Below the pieces are notes generated by a model. It worked only from the letters and a program-made list of their open reading frames with translations, did not search any database and was not told the origin of the DNA. Positions 44,901-51,653 of a stretch of 64,000 nt of DNA are shown here, piece by piece; positions within the stretch are counted from its first letter, which is position 1, and every line of letters starts with the position of its first letter. Where the stretch lies: NCBI GenBank assembly GCA_020632795.1, contig JACKEV010000024.1, positions 1 to 64,000 of the forward strand, in the 5' to 3' direction. The stretch comes from Alphaproteobacteria bacterium (GTDB lineage Bacteria; Myxococcota_A; UBA796; CAJQPC01). A program made the position numbers and the translations under genes.

Positions 44901-45118
44901 CCGACCCGACGGCCCGCGGCCTGGACCGGGCGCAGGAGGTCCAGTGGATCCGCCTGGAGCAGCGCCTGCTCCTCCCTCTCCTGCCCGTCGTCGACGACAA
45001 CTGGATGGTGCAGGCGATGGCTGCGGGGACCTTGTCCTCCGATCTGGAGGCCGATGTGGCACAGACCCCGGACCCGTCGCCCTCCTGGGCCCGCTCCGGG
45101 CCGCCGGGCACCTCATAA
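35978..45118 (+). CDS. Giant multi-region protein, unknown
   Basis: 3046 residues from a GTG start with GGAGG 7 nt upstream, coupled to the MBL gene. Residues 1 to about 1080: very long run of beta strands in short repeats (LSLEGVSLALDHG, LRLSGERAAD), in style like AsmA/TamB beta-groove proteins but unassigned. About 1090-1160: amphipathic helices (AVVAAIEAIGEVLKEIGAAL). About 1160-2390: Ala/Glu/Arg coiled coils broken by Gly/Pro. About 2395-2540: beta region. About 2670-2830: LamG/concanavalin-like domain (LSLWLRAGEGVAGDVVQLL, WRHVTLSWRG). No signal peptide or membrane helix is visible, although the protein looks structural. Function is unknown. Codon use matches neighbours throughout, so it is a real intact gene. 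Confidence 0.9.
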   Translation: MSTLTALRALLADAASAPPLTLHPDALPRPLLEGLEQLPGARLQLVRPRLDVGEAGASSLVGALATPWALLELGGLRVEVQGARLDFSTDPAQPAALHLQGVVDLGGPPLAFDAAVRGGRIDVALPVEGLSLQTVVSASGLRAGPLLALGAFDQLLGLGADRVVLSLGLAEAGTRALRLWVPTPLALELGAERALALRELELELSTPMLAGQRRRACAVTLHGSIELGAAFDVRVEVSSAHHASLRLAPAPEQDPPGLAELAAFAGGASARAAVVAAVDAGLLPELSVRGVSATISPAGRALQVLLVDLAFQFAGLPIRAWASFPDFTVHGALAPSTRVDLAALGARLLPGASLPALALDALSVQLQPSSGSWSLACATSEGWPLGPLSLEGVSLALDHGAGGTRAALSGVLRLGDVGLRLSGERAADAQGAGWHLSGELALAEPVSISALGEALLSDPDPGAPRLDALLEGFQVRALSVTFDSDTGAQVTLAGGLPLLGGLELRTEVTLPGSGATEPRRVTATAALREGVRLVDLLAPLGVKVPQVVSDPLASAPAPTVTVALGASLSVELTAGSLTLSLWRVAGAWYPRLQAGGVGLPSQLQVPALLSEVLSDTHLVWTPKAVPAEALGEAVDARLAVVTELPLNETAVGRSLGLSDRVPIALEDGQVSLEVSFDLLRGQPRAFLDDVTFRELVFGYRSPAEVSLAATCDITLPDSAHTTLRLKGRVDADLADQEVSFGLALLGEVRGGQVRAWQEPFGFPGLTIARLEVELGSSLRAFSGAVSVGRATAQLDAVVQKDQSAVYFHGEHLTVQDLLDGFTRGRAPTLPAFLGASGFEELEVDYCASPGPMSHTFPSGLQRSWTPGLRGKGKLNLLGMRFAAVVDLDQARFAGSMSTIRAGEVFKLEARQASIDVPSWAEGFTDAGGPWALVDGKAGEAELHASVVLLGFRRDVSASIDHSGLQLSLEDTFAVGSLLTWSASLGLKLFHGARGLDAEISGHLHAALKFNPRTVIDEALGVDLALLDLDLVDIAITLDVCAGYRDAALYGDLTLSLELWGEPFSVGIDVKADLTPAGLAELVKDHAGRFAVQLALQIGKMILKAVVAAIEAIGEVLKEIGAALVEAVKAIGRALEAIADAFEKLGEVLEEAGAEIASWFGDDSGKERLRREREAELARARAEEQRHRARARALREKRLAQMLDLLEHLAEGAAASKAMKDEVQARIDAYGSTLPFNNPFTQQAEFQAVSRAYYQGLWDEAVARAERRAALRQEYERVVQAARAELADLERARARTQEDADQAEAELAAIREAQRDLKADLAAMEDARVRAQQAVAVSREGAARVEAALDEATWLTQLVTTEQGRVRSAQAAFGAVGGGVDPSAGDETQAQTILGDAASPLQEAEARAQLARREAQAAADRVLQARVALESLTLTRLEAVLSLATSELTAHETFKAWMDLSQSAGGAARVRLEGRLHDDALSLLGALPDLTRRALVDGAAQATAALADLPDALPPPSPGLSAAELEGLMTQGSAGWSAHARGLAARWTDAQLDAGTLPPGAAPLLPPLDPALQPPTLKGPLTALLQDPVADGWLSGQMARGSSLAASKAAQRLAELVVRREATRARCEIADVRVKADKSLIDRLAKARAELQEIEDRRERKKRLAQAVESARTHAARAEDAADGARKTYDHMKGAVTIIHDLLSPANIGGQILGGLSRLFGGPEPAPAATPSTEDMDGHMKAAEDAVQRAANAAADARKAEQGMAPHAAIQEPTEPQVQAAEAQAGTVHQHAIHAGTEAAKVGVELTEAMTAGNLLEAAQAALQHVDKGMLTGLAGHKAAISDPIDTLVAVGQRVVEEFKAVVAAAEEAVAKLKAVAPEQAALVRSEAELAQAQSALVTLEGEIGPARAAFRAAAQDWVERRCGPVVSLARPLLEILADPAAARQLAVVRGQGAGVDFSSLSALRAAAEAPPTAQVQQVERAGEQPLPTALTVLQVQAVVDWGRTLTALGAQARAVQQGATQHLSALTALRDAALQDWPAAAAAAALGDAQAELEDARAQQASLVAQGAQATTAAASALSAVDGQLSAFASITARARQTLSERRTQLDAVLADFSQLSVTDTLALDERGDAVLTRLEELDGRLSAVTDQLTQLRRAQGRVRFPDAPPRSAKLPELDRALQAAGAVKTTLEDLQASIGEVQDVLRPLRADLHALSQDTAQLRADVGTATASLNALVDSADDLIATLRETLADLEALAADAAAAHHALLDTRLGLERCRVGLSWACLRLSVEAARHAALARMVEEANVARALRRPAILPLLESSRADRASLGAARAARDQRARGLSRRLQLRRARLAMEDLAYGRRLHAAFSDHLRGVVEPQLAQTPALDPEAYAGPVETTWVLEVHSEGDATLVAMEVSADGYLVTTDTIGLGGAFHLARVEDAEHPNRLSIRSALDGRALRLDRWPQLVPEGLAAGERDVAPAQGSTLAWPFETRLALDGEPLLEAEGVGERYGQPTFRLSQGQGDAKRWLAWTPGGVLHVTPDAHAAAEVALRARLATPLADGDDTPLHPAYGVPGERPADTSRALGLSPVTGRAAALARRWRARLRAALRQQLGVREDWLTAQRHAADRAIMRLRAAGWRITLRRRERSRWQAALAALTLRTQIHDSRLPLHRSATLDRGADAPSPGALSLWLRAGEGVAGDVVQLLGADGGVLAALALASDAEGGLNIRAGDLVTPLSAGDWRHVTLSWRGVAAALLVDGVQVASGPLKVSEVIARVVVGGIRGAGGDLEQVALWGRARDAAAASVEMQQGLGGQEPGLLSVLCRVTADAEWQRCRRGGAGFDGTSVPLPEGVEVRPTTWLARTRRWRERLARAAAASDPIASLMADLATSDGAAPTALSQALAADGARLTDGARSWSPELLRAAISSWRPGRAATAQGLRAEARRVGIELGALADDVALRTLALAAAAKALSDPTARGLDRAQEVQWIRLEQRLLLPLLPVVDDNWMVQAMAAGTLSSDLEADVAQTPDPSPSWARSGPPGTS

Positions 45119-45252
45119 GCCCCAGGGCGTCAGGGCGATGATCCCGATGACATCGGAGTTCAACGCAGGCCCGCCCCCGTGGTAGAGATCGGACGTCGGA
45201 CGTGACCCCCTCGTTCGCCCTGTCGTTCTCCACCCCAAGCCCCGAGGTCCCC

Positions 45253-46620
45253 ATGCCCCGCTCCTCCTCCCCTCTGCTCACCCTGGAGAAGGCCGGCCCC
45301 GTCCAGATGGGCTTCTGGGTGCCCAACCGCGTGTGGGCCACCGCGCGCTTCCTGCTGCCCCTGCGCGAGGCGATCGAGGCGAAGCGGCGCGCGGGGACCC
45401 TGCCGCCGCTCACCCCGGTGCTCCAGGACTTCAAGAACTGGGTGACGGGCCACAGCGTGTACCGCATGTGGGTGAACCGGATGATCGAGCAGGCCAACGC
45501 CTTCGTCGCCCGCCAGCCCCCGTCGGTGCGCTCCGAGCTGACCCAGGACGGCGACGCGGTCTGGATCCCCGGCTACGACGGGTTCTTCGAGGTGCTCAAC
45601 GAGATCGTGACCACCTCGCCGGCCTTCAACAACACCGTGATGGTGGGCACGCCCATGAACGGCTTCCTGGCCGTGTCCATGGCGACCGAGTCCGGCCTCG
45701 CGCTGTTCCACGACACCACCTTCAACGAACAGTTCAAGAAGGTGCTGGACTCGTGGAACACCTTCCTCAAGAGCTACGCCTCCCTCGACAAGCTCGACAT
45801 CCAGGACCCTGACAAGCCGGGCTCCTGGATCTCCGGGGCCGCGCACGTGGCGGGTGTCTGGTACGAGATGGTCCACGACCCCGAGGCGCCCGGCTACGGC
45901 TACGACTCCTGGAACGCCTTCTTCCTTCGGGAGTTCGTCCCCGGCGCCCGCCCCTTCCGGGGGGACCCCAGGTATCAGATCAACATCGGCTGCGAGACGA
46001 CCCCCTGGCAGTACGCCGACAACGTCAAGCTGGAGCGTCGGTTCTGGATCAAGGACGTCAACTACTCCCTGCTGGATCTGTTCGGCGGTGAGCAGCGCTG
46101 GGCGCGCCTCTTCGAGGGGGGACAGCTCTACCAGGGCTTCCTCTCGGCCACCCACTACCACCGCTGGCGGAGCCCGTTGAACGGCAAGCTCGTGCGCTCC
46201 TGGGTCCAGACCGGCACCTACTTCGCCCAGCGACCCGGCCAGGGGGAGGACCAGGGCACCTGGGAGGGCACCGAGTCGCAGCCCTACCTGGGCCACGTCG
46301 CCGCTCGGGCCATCTTCGTCTTCGAGCATGAGACCTGCGGCTACGTCGCGCTGATCTGCATCGGCATGGTCGAGGTCTCCACCTGCGTCATCTCGCCGAG
46401 CACCTTCATCGTGGAGGAGGGGGCCGATCCGGTCTCCATCACGCGGGACACCGAGATCGGTCGCTTCGAGTTCGGCGGCTCCACCCATGTGATGATCTTC
46501 CAGAAGGGCAAGGTGGAGCTGGAGGACTGGGCGATCAACGCGGTGGAGCACCGGAACGACAAGAACCCGACGAAGATGGGGTCGGTGATCGCGACGGCGG
46601 TGGGGTGGGCGGGGGAGTAG
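45253..46620 (+). CDS. Pyruvoyl-dependent decarboxylase (PSD/PsiD type)
   Basis: 455 residues. Residues about 40-190 match the PSDC domain (PF12588 type: FKNWVTGHSVYRMWVNRMI, VLNEIVTTSP, FNNTVMVGTPMNGF). A phosphatidylserine decarboxylase fold follows (SWNAFFLREFVPGARPF, SATHYHRWRSPLNG). The autocleavage motif FGGST puts the pyruvoyl-forming Ser at residue 410, leaving a 46-residue alpha chain. This domain pair is the one found in PLP-independent tryptophan decarboxylases such as fungal PsiD as well as in putative PSDs, so the substrate may be an amino acid or a phospholipid. GAGG precedes the ATG. It follows the giant gene by 134 nt. Confidence 0.88.
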   Translation: MPRSSSPLLTLEKAGPVQMGFWVPNRVWATARFLLPLREAIEAKRRAGTLPPLTPVLQDFKNWVTGHSVYRMWVNRMIEQANAFVARQPPSVRSELTQDGDAVWIPGYDGFFEVLNEIVTTSPAFNNTVMVGTPMNGFLAVSMATESGLALFHDTTFNEQFKKVLDSWNTFLKSYASLDKLDIQDPDKPGSWISGAAHVAGVWYEMVHDPEAPGYGYDSWNAFFLREFVPGARPFRGDPRYQINIGCETTPWQYADNVKLERRFWIKDVNYSLLDLFGGEQRWARLFEGGQLYQGFLSATHYHRWRSPLNGKLVRSWVQTGTYFAQRPGQGEDQGTWEGTESQPYLGHVAARAIFVFEHETCGYVALICIGMVEVSTCVISPSTFIVEEGADPVSITRDTEIGRFEFGGSTHVMIFQKGKVELEDWAINAVEHRNDKNPTKMGSVIATAVGWAGE

Positions 46621-46654
46621 GGGCGCCCCCCTGATCTCGAATGCGTCGGCATTG

Positions 46655-46680
46655 CGGCGCCCTGCTCGTGCAGGGTGCCG
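46655..46680. terminator. Hairpin in convergent gap
   Basis: CGGCGCCCTG and CAGGGTGCCG pair over ten positions (one G-T) around a 6-nt loop, between the decarboxylase gene and the convergent FG-GAP lipoprotein gene. A shorter GGGGCGCCCC palindrome sits directly at the decarboxylase stop. The remaining 140 nt of the gap hold nothing recognised. Confidence 0.4.
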
Positions 46681-46821
46681 ATGGCGTCGGGGTGCTGGAG
46701 GCGAGGGGTGCTGTGGAGCCGGCGTGGTGGTGCTCGCGGAAGAGCGAACTGCTGGAGCCCGGTCGCTGCTGGGGGGGCCGCTGGCGAAGGTGCATCGGAC
46801 TCGTCTTTACAATCGCTTGCC

Positions 46822-48738
46822 TCAAAGCCCCCGACCGAAGAACAGGTAGACCGCTCCCCGATTGGACAGGCTGTCTGAGTAGAAGTGCTCCGAGATGGCG
46901 AAGTCGGGCGTGCCGTCCCCGTTGATGTCGCCGATGCCAGAGACGTTCTGGCCAAAGAGCGCGGTGGACTCGGCACCGTCAATGATGACGTCAGGCGCGT
47001 CATCATCCTCGGAGATGGCGTTGAGGAAGAGGTAGGCCGAGTTGGCGTCGCTGTACCGCCCGCTCGCCACGAGGAGGTCGGCGAGGCCATCACCGCTCAC
47101 ATCAGCTACATCCGCGAGACCTCGACCGAAATAGTGACCATCTGAAGGGCCTGTGATCGTGACATACCCGTTGTCGTCGTCCAGGTGGCTGTAGATGTGA
47201 ATCGCCCCCTGTGGACGGGCCTCGTCGTCTTCCTCCGCTGTGGCGAAAGTGGGGAGACCCAGAATGATGTCAGGCTGACCGTCGCGGGTGATGTCCATCA
47301 CTTCGATCGACTTCCAGTCGCCCTTGTCGCGGTTCTCGGATCCGCCTTGCGGTGAGTGGGAGAACGACAGGTCCGGATCGGCGACATCCGCCAGGGTGTG
47401 CGGCTCCGTGGACTCCATCGCCGCCTCCATAGTCTCCCATCGGATCACCCTCATGTGCTGCAAATCATCAACCCACTCCGTGGCCAGCAGCTCAGGCCTC
47501 ATGTCGTTGTCCACGTCTGCGATCTTGAGGAGCTGTCCTGGGCCTCCTACGGCCCGTGAACCGCCGCTGTCCAAGACGAGGTCTGGAGAATCCAACTGAA
47601 CGCCGGTGCTGCGGGTGCCCAGGAACAACATGACCTGGCCGTCTCCGTGGGCTCCTCCTCTGAAGCTGCCCACCACGAGATCTGGCCATCCATCCGCATT
47701 CAAATCACCAACTGCCCGATCCTGCCCGTAGCCGAGGAATGCCCCCTCGGCATGTCCTTCAAGGCACGCCTCCTCACCCGTCAACTCATCGGGCATGTCT
47801 GAGCCGTTGAGGATGCAGACCAGTCCAGCGTTCTCCAGGGAGTCTGAGTTGAAATAGGGGGCGCTGACGACGACGTCTGGAGTGCTGTCACCGAGGAGGT
47901 CGCTGCCGCCGATGCAGGACTGACCGAAGTGGACGTCCGTATCTTCGGCAGACGCAAAACTGCCCAGCTGGGTGCCCACTGTCAACACGGACTGCCCAGT
48001 GTTACTCGCCCCTCCCACATGATACCAGAATCCACCGTTGTCGCCGTCAGCCCTGATGCCACCGATGCCCAGGTCGTCGAATCCATCGTTGTTGATGTCG
48101 CCCAAGGAACAGATGGCCGTTCCGGCCTCATCTCCTGCGGATGAGCCGAGCACTACTTGATTCGCCTCTTCACGATTGATGGTGGAGGGCCAGGCGCAGG
48201 ACGCTTGGGCTTCCTCCATCGAGCCCCCGCAGTCGTTCACGACACCGTCACCACAGACCTCTGGGGCCTCCGGGTAGATGGTCGGGTCATCATCTTCGCA
48301 GTCCACCTCCTCCTCCGAGACGTCGGCGCACTCGGGGCCACAGAAGCCATCGCCGTCAAGGTCATCCCCCAGCCCGTCACAGTTCGTATCGACGCCGTCG
48401 CACAGCTCATCGGCTTCGGGGTTCACCAGGGCGTCGTTGTCGTTGCAGTCCCCAGCCCGCTGAACGGCCATGCCGCAGCGCTCCGGGTCTACTGATCCCG
48501 GCCCTCCGAAGCCGTCGCCGTCCTCGTCGGGGAACCACCCGTTGGTGTCCTCCCCATCACAGTCCTGATCGACACCGTCACACAGCTCGTCAGCCTCCGG
48601 GTGGATACCAGGATCGCTGTCGTCGCAGTCGTTGGGGAACGCATATCCGTCCCCGTCGATGTCCTCGGCTGGGGAGGAGTCCACGCCGCCGTTGTCCTTG
48701 TCGCCGCAAGCGAGCAGAGAGAGCCACAGGAGAATCAT
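46822..48738 (-). CDS. MopE/FG-GAP repeat lipoprotein
   Basis: 638 residues. Lipobox LSLLAC (Cys11). Residues about 25-180 hold three to four metal-binding MopE-type motifs (DGDGY..NDCDDSDP.IHPEADELCDG), rich in Asp and Cys. Residues about 200-638 are seven integrin-like FG-GAP units (GDINNDGFDDLGIGG, GDLNADGWPDLVVGS, GDINGDGTPDFAI), enough for one seven-bladed propeller with Ca-binding loops. It is surface-attached; adhesion or ligand binding is likely but untested. AGGTGAAGG directly precedes the ATG. This gene has slightly lower GC and less extreme codon bias than its neighbours. Confidence 0.9.
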   Translation of the reverse strand: MILLWLSLLACGDKDNGGVDSSPAEDIDGDGYAFPNDCDDSDPGIHPEADELCDGVDQDCDGEDTNGWFPDEDGDGFGGPGSVDPERCGMAVQRAGDCNDNDALVNPEADELCDGVDTNCDGLGDDLDGDGFCGPECADVSEEEVDCEDDDPTIYPEAPEVCGDGVVNDCGGSMEEAQASCAWPSTINREEANQVVLGSSAGDEAGTAICSLGDINNDGFDDLGIGGIRADGDNGGFWYHVGGASNTGQSVLTVGTQLGSFASAEDTDVHFGQSCIGGSDLLGDSTPDVVVSAPYFNSDSLENAGLVCILNGSDMPDELTGEEACLEGHAEGAFLGYGQDRAVGDLNADGWPDLVVGSFRGGAHGDGQVMLFLGTRSTGVQLDSPDLVLDSGGSRAVGGPGQLLKIADVDNDMRPELLATEWVDDLQHMRVIRWETMEAAMESTEPHTLADVADPDLSFSHSPQGGSENRDKGDWKSIEVMDITRDGQPDIILGLPTFATAEEDDEARPQGAIHIYSHLDDDNGYVTITGPSDGHYFGRGLADVADVSGDGLADLLVASGRYSDANSAYLFLNAISEDDDAPDVIIDGAESTALFGQNVSGIGDINGDGTPDFAISEHFYSDSLSNRGAVYLFFGRGL

Positions 48739-48775
48739 CCTTCACCTCAGTTCGTGTCAGGTTGTTGGAGTCAGG

Positions 48776-50341
48776 TCAGAGTCGGAGACCCGCCACCAGG
48801 CGGCCCGTAGCGATCGCCCAGAGGTCCTTCTCGGCCCACAGCGGCACGATCTGTGTGCCGAATTCAACGGTCACGAAGCCGCGATCGCCCAGCCAGGTCC
48901 CGCCGAGAGTGGGGGCGACCACCCCCCGCATCTGCCAGTAGAGCGGGTCGAGGTAGCTGCGCCACAGCACCCCCACATCCACCCCCGGCCCCACGAGCAG
49001 CGACTGCCCCCACATCAGCCGCACGCCCGCGAGGGCCTCCGCCGTGAGCAGCGCTTCCCGCTCCCCGACGGCCCCGTAGGCCCCCGAGGCCGTCACGACA
49101 CGCCCGAGCCGCATCCCCCCGGCGTCCGCCTGATACCAGCTCGCCTGGAGCGTCGCCGCCCAGGGCTGCACCGTGGGGAGGGGGCCGATGGGGACCGTGA
49201 GGTCGCCCCCGACGCCGAGAAGCCAGGAGCGGGCGCGCCGGTCCGCCAGCTCCGCGAGGTCGAGGCGCTGCCCGGCCCGGAGCCGGATCGGCGTGCGCAC
49301 CAGCACCGCACCGCCCTGCCGAAGCTCGACCTCGTGCCAGCCGGGCTCGACGCCACCCACGCCGCGCACCTGGCCGTCCATCCAGGACTCGGTGCCCGAC
49401 GGCAGGCGCCCGTGCCCGTACACGATGGCCTTCTCGGCCCGCTTTCGGGTGTTGGGGTCGCCCGCCAGGTAGATGGGGTTCGCGCCCACCTCGGTCGAGC
49501 GCATCCAGGGCGTCTGGGTGTTGCCGGTGAACGCGCCGGTCCGGTCTGCGACGTAGGTGTGCAGCTCCGAGACGTCCACCAGCCCGTCGCCGTCCATGTC
49601 CCCCTCCGCGCGCAGCGCCTTCACCAGATAGTGGGTGAACACCCCGTTCTGGAGGGTATCGTCCTCCCGGGCGGGCTGGTTGAAGTACGCGGCGAAGAGC
49701 CAGGCGTCGGTGCGTTGGGGGGTGATGACCTCGGGCGCTGGCGCGACACCGCGCAGGGTGGACTGGTGTCTCCGGGTGGTCTCGGAGAGCTGGGAGCGAC
49801 CCGTGCCGTTGTGACAGGCGTCGATGATGACCACGCGGTTGCGGACGGGCAGCGCCTCGACACGCTGTTGCAGCTCCTCGACCGCGAGCCAGAGGGCCTT
49901 GCGCTCGGCGGCCTGGTCGTCGGTGTGGATGAGGTGGGCGTCGGCGGGCAGCAGGTAGAGCGCGGAGTGGTCGTCCTCGATGTCCAGGGTGCCGTGGCCC
50001 GCAAAGTAGAAGACGAAGGTGTCGTCGCGCTGGAGTCCTGCGGTCAGCGCGTCGAAGGCAGAGTCCAGATCCTGGCGGGTGACGCTCCCTTCGAGCAGAC
50101 GCACGAGCGTGAAGTCGCCGACCTGGGGATCCTCCAGGGCCGCGGCGACGTCCCGGGCGTCCTTGGCGGCGAACTTCAGGGCGCCCAGCTCGGGGTCGGC
50201 GTAGTCGTCGATGCCCACGACCAGGGCCACGCGGCGCGCGGCGGCGGCCTCGCCGTAGTCCGCAGGCTCGGGCACGTCGGCCTCAACCCCCCGCGTCCCA
50301 GCGGCGAACACCACCGAGGAGACCAGCAGCAGCGGGCTCAT
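48776..50341 (-). CDS. Secreted caspase-like protease (peptidase C14) with C-terminal barrel-like region
   Basis: 521 residues. Signal peptide (LLLVSSVVFAAG), then a caspase-like domain at about 30-270: LVVGIDDYADP, catalytic His in FYFAGHGT and catalytic Cys in VIIDACHNG. A PEGA-like beta segment follows (GWHEVELRQGG), then about 180 residues of amphipathic strands (LLGVGGDLTVPIG, PGVDVGVLWRSY, ending ATGRLVAGLRL with a terminal aromatic-free Leu) that look like an outer-membrane barrel. The protease would face the periplasm. Its start overlaps the stop of the membrane gene upstream (ATGA). It is the last gene of the ECF sigma operon. Confidence 0.85.
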   Translation of the reverse strand: MSPLLLVSSVVFAAGTRGVEADVPEPADYGEAAAARRVALVVGIDDYADPELGALKFAAKDARDVAAALEDPQVGDFTLVRLLEGSVTRQDLDSAFDALTAGLQRDDTFVFYFAGHGTLDIEDDHSALYLLPADAHLIHTDDQAAERKALWLAVEELQQRVEALPVRNRVVIIDACHNGTGRSQLSETTRRHQSTLRGVAPAPEVITPQRTDAWLFAAYFNQPAREDDTLQNGVFTHYLVKALRAEGDMDGDGLVDVSELHTYVADRTGAFTGNTQTPWMRSTEVGANPIYLAGDPNTRKRAEKAIVYGHGRLPSGTESWMDGQVRGVGGVEPGWHEVELRQGGAVLVRTPIRLRAGQRLDLAELADRRARSWLLGVGGDLTVPIGPLPTVQPWAATLQASWYQADAGGMRLGRVVTASGAYGAVGEREALLTAEALAGVRLMWGQSLLVGPGVDVGVLWRSYLDPLYWQMRGVVAPTLGGTWLGDRGFVTVEFGTQIVPLWAEKDLWAIATGRLVAGLRL

Positions 50342-50916
50342 GGGACCTCCACGGTCTGCTCTGCGCAGGCCGGCGGCGTGCAGACCTCCGGCGCGGGTGA
50401 CGCCATGAAGATGTATCGACCGGGCTGGTCGAAGCGGTAGGCGTACAGCCCCCGCGCCGAGCGCAGGTCGGTGGTGGTCGGGCCCACCTGGGCGGTGGTG
50501 ATGGGCTCGACCCCGGCCGGCCCTCGAACCCACACAGAGACGGGGACCTGGGCCCCCGCCGCGACCCGGAAGAACACCCGGTCCCCCACATGGATCGTGT
50601 CGACCTCCCCCAGCCGCTCCACCGCGCCATCCTGCTGGACGAGCAGGTCCAGGGACACCCAGACGGGCGCGGCGGGGTTCACGCCCCGGATGCTGTCGTC
50701 GGGCGCCTGGCCCCAAGGCCGGGCCACCACGAGCATGAGCGCGGCCAGGGCGGGCACCAGCACCCAGGCGTGACGGGGCCACACCCAGGCCCGCAGCCGC
50801 TCAAAGCCGCTCGCCTCCTCCTCGGGCCAGAGCGGGGGCGCCAGCTCCGGGAGCGGGCTGAGCAGCCGGCGGGTGAGGGCGTCGACGTCGCGGGTGGTCT
50901 GCGGATCAGCGGACAT
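50338..50916 (-). CDS. Single-pass membrane protein, probable anti-sigma partner
   Basis: 192 residues. A cytoplasmic N-terminus of about 50 residues, one helix (AWVLVPALAALMLVVA) and a periplasmic beta domain (VSLDLLVQQDG, DRVFFRVAAGAQVPVSVWV) of the DUF4384-like kind. It overlaps the sigma gene by 11 nt and the caspase gene by four. Position and topology are those of an anti-sigma factor, but no zinc-binding ZAS motif is seen in the short cytoplasmic part. So it may be a non-classical anti-sigma factor or a signal-receiving domain. Confidence 0.75.
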   Translation of the reverse strand: MSADPQTTRDVDALTRRLLSPLPELAPPLWPEEEASGFERLRAWVWPRHAWVLVPALAALMLVVARPWGQAPDDSIRGVNPAAPVWVSLDLLVQQDGAVERLGEVDTIHVGDRVFFRVAAGAQVPVSVWVRGPAGVEPITTAQVGPTTTDLRSARGLYAYRFDQPGRYIFMASPAPEVCTPPACAEQTVEVP

Positions 50917-51427
50917 CGAGGGCCTCCTGGATGCGCGCCCGCGCGCGCTTGAGCCGGGTCCGGGCGGTGCTGTCGCCAACGCCGACCATGCGTCCGGCCT
51001 CGGCCACCGAGAAGCCCTCGACGACCAGCAGGAACAGTCGGCGATCCGACCCATCCAGCAGGTGGAGGGCGCGGATCAGCGCGTCGCGGACCCAGGGGGG
51101 CTCGTCAGGCGGGCCGGGGGCCAGCTCGAAGCTCTCCAGGTCCGGCTCGCGGGCGTCGCGCCCGGCGTTGCTGGCCACCTGGTAGAGCCAGCGCGTGAAC
51201 GGGCGGGACGGGTCGTAGCGCTCCCGATACCGATACACCCGCAGCCAGGTCTCCTGGAGCGCCTCCTCGGCGAGCTGGGTCGAGCCGGTGCGGCGGTGCA
51301 GAAAGGGATACAGCCTGGGCGCCCAGCGCTGGTAGAGCTGCTCGTAGGCGGCGCGGTCCTGCTGCTGGACGCGGCGCATCAGCTGCTCGTCGCTCGGGGC
51401 GGGGGCTCGGCGGGGTGTCGCGTTCAT
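50906..51427 (-). CDS. ECF RNA polymerase sigma factor
   Basis: 173 residues. Region 2 (DRAAYEQLYQRWAPRLYPFL, LQETWLRVYRYRERYDP) and region 4 (LFLLVVEGFSVAEAGRMVG, DSTARTRLKRARARI) are both complete. The start at ATG 51427 is chosen because the truncated paralogue at 14764 begins with the same MNA and shares upstream sequence. It heads a three-gene overlapping operon with a membrane partner and a caspase, so release by an envelope signal would raise the level of its own operon. Confidence 0.9.
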   Translation of the reverse strand: MNATPRRAPAPSDEQLMRRVQQQDRAAYEQLYQRWAPRLYPFLHRRTGSTQLAEEALQETWLRVYRYRERYDPSRPFTRWLYQVASNAGRDAREPDLESFELAPGPPDEPPWVRDALIRALHLLDGSDRRLFLLVVEGFSVAEAGRMVGVGDSTARTRLKRARARIQEALDVR

Positions 51428-51538
51428 CTCGCTCACTACTACTGGCCCCCAGGTAGAAACCGTCCCAGGCGAGTCGGCGATTTCTACCACGACGCGGCGG
51501 GATGATCGTGGCAGGCCGCCGCATCAGAGCCCCCGACG

Positions 51539-51576
51539 TCTGTGCCATGTCCCGCCGCCCCTGTGTCATGGCACAG
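51539..51576. promoter_or_regulatory. Activator-binding sites upstream of 51654 gene
   Basis: CTGTGTC-AT-GGCACAG at 51561-51576 is a near-perfect palindrome, one mismatch from the site at 56659-56676 (CTGTGCC-GT-GGCACAG). A half-site TCTGTGCCATG lies just before it at 51539-51549. They sit 32 nt and more upstream of a sigma54 promoter, so they are the likely enhancer sites for the FHA activator encoded at 55358. Confidence 0.65.
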
Positions 51577-51606
51577 CCTCTCCAACACGATCTCAACCCC
51601 TTGCAA

Positions 51607-51622
51607 CGGCACGTCCCTTGCA
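51607..51622 (+). promoter_or_regulatory. Sigma54 promoter of 51654 gene
   Basis: cGGCACG-N4-TTGCA with GG at 51608-51609 and GC at 51620-51621, the exact 12-nt spacing of -24/-12 elements and a near-consensus match. It lies about 32 nt before the ATG. Confidence 0.7.
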
Positions 51623-51653
51623 CCCGATGGACCTCCACCCCGAGGAGGTCCCT

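Noticed and set aside
51601..51606. TTGCAA at 51601 as a -35 box for the 51654 gene
   Set aside because: No -10 at suitable spacing, whereas the -24/-12 sigma54 match directly downstream is nearly complete.
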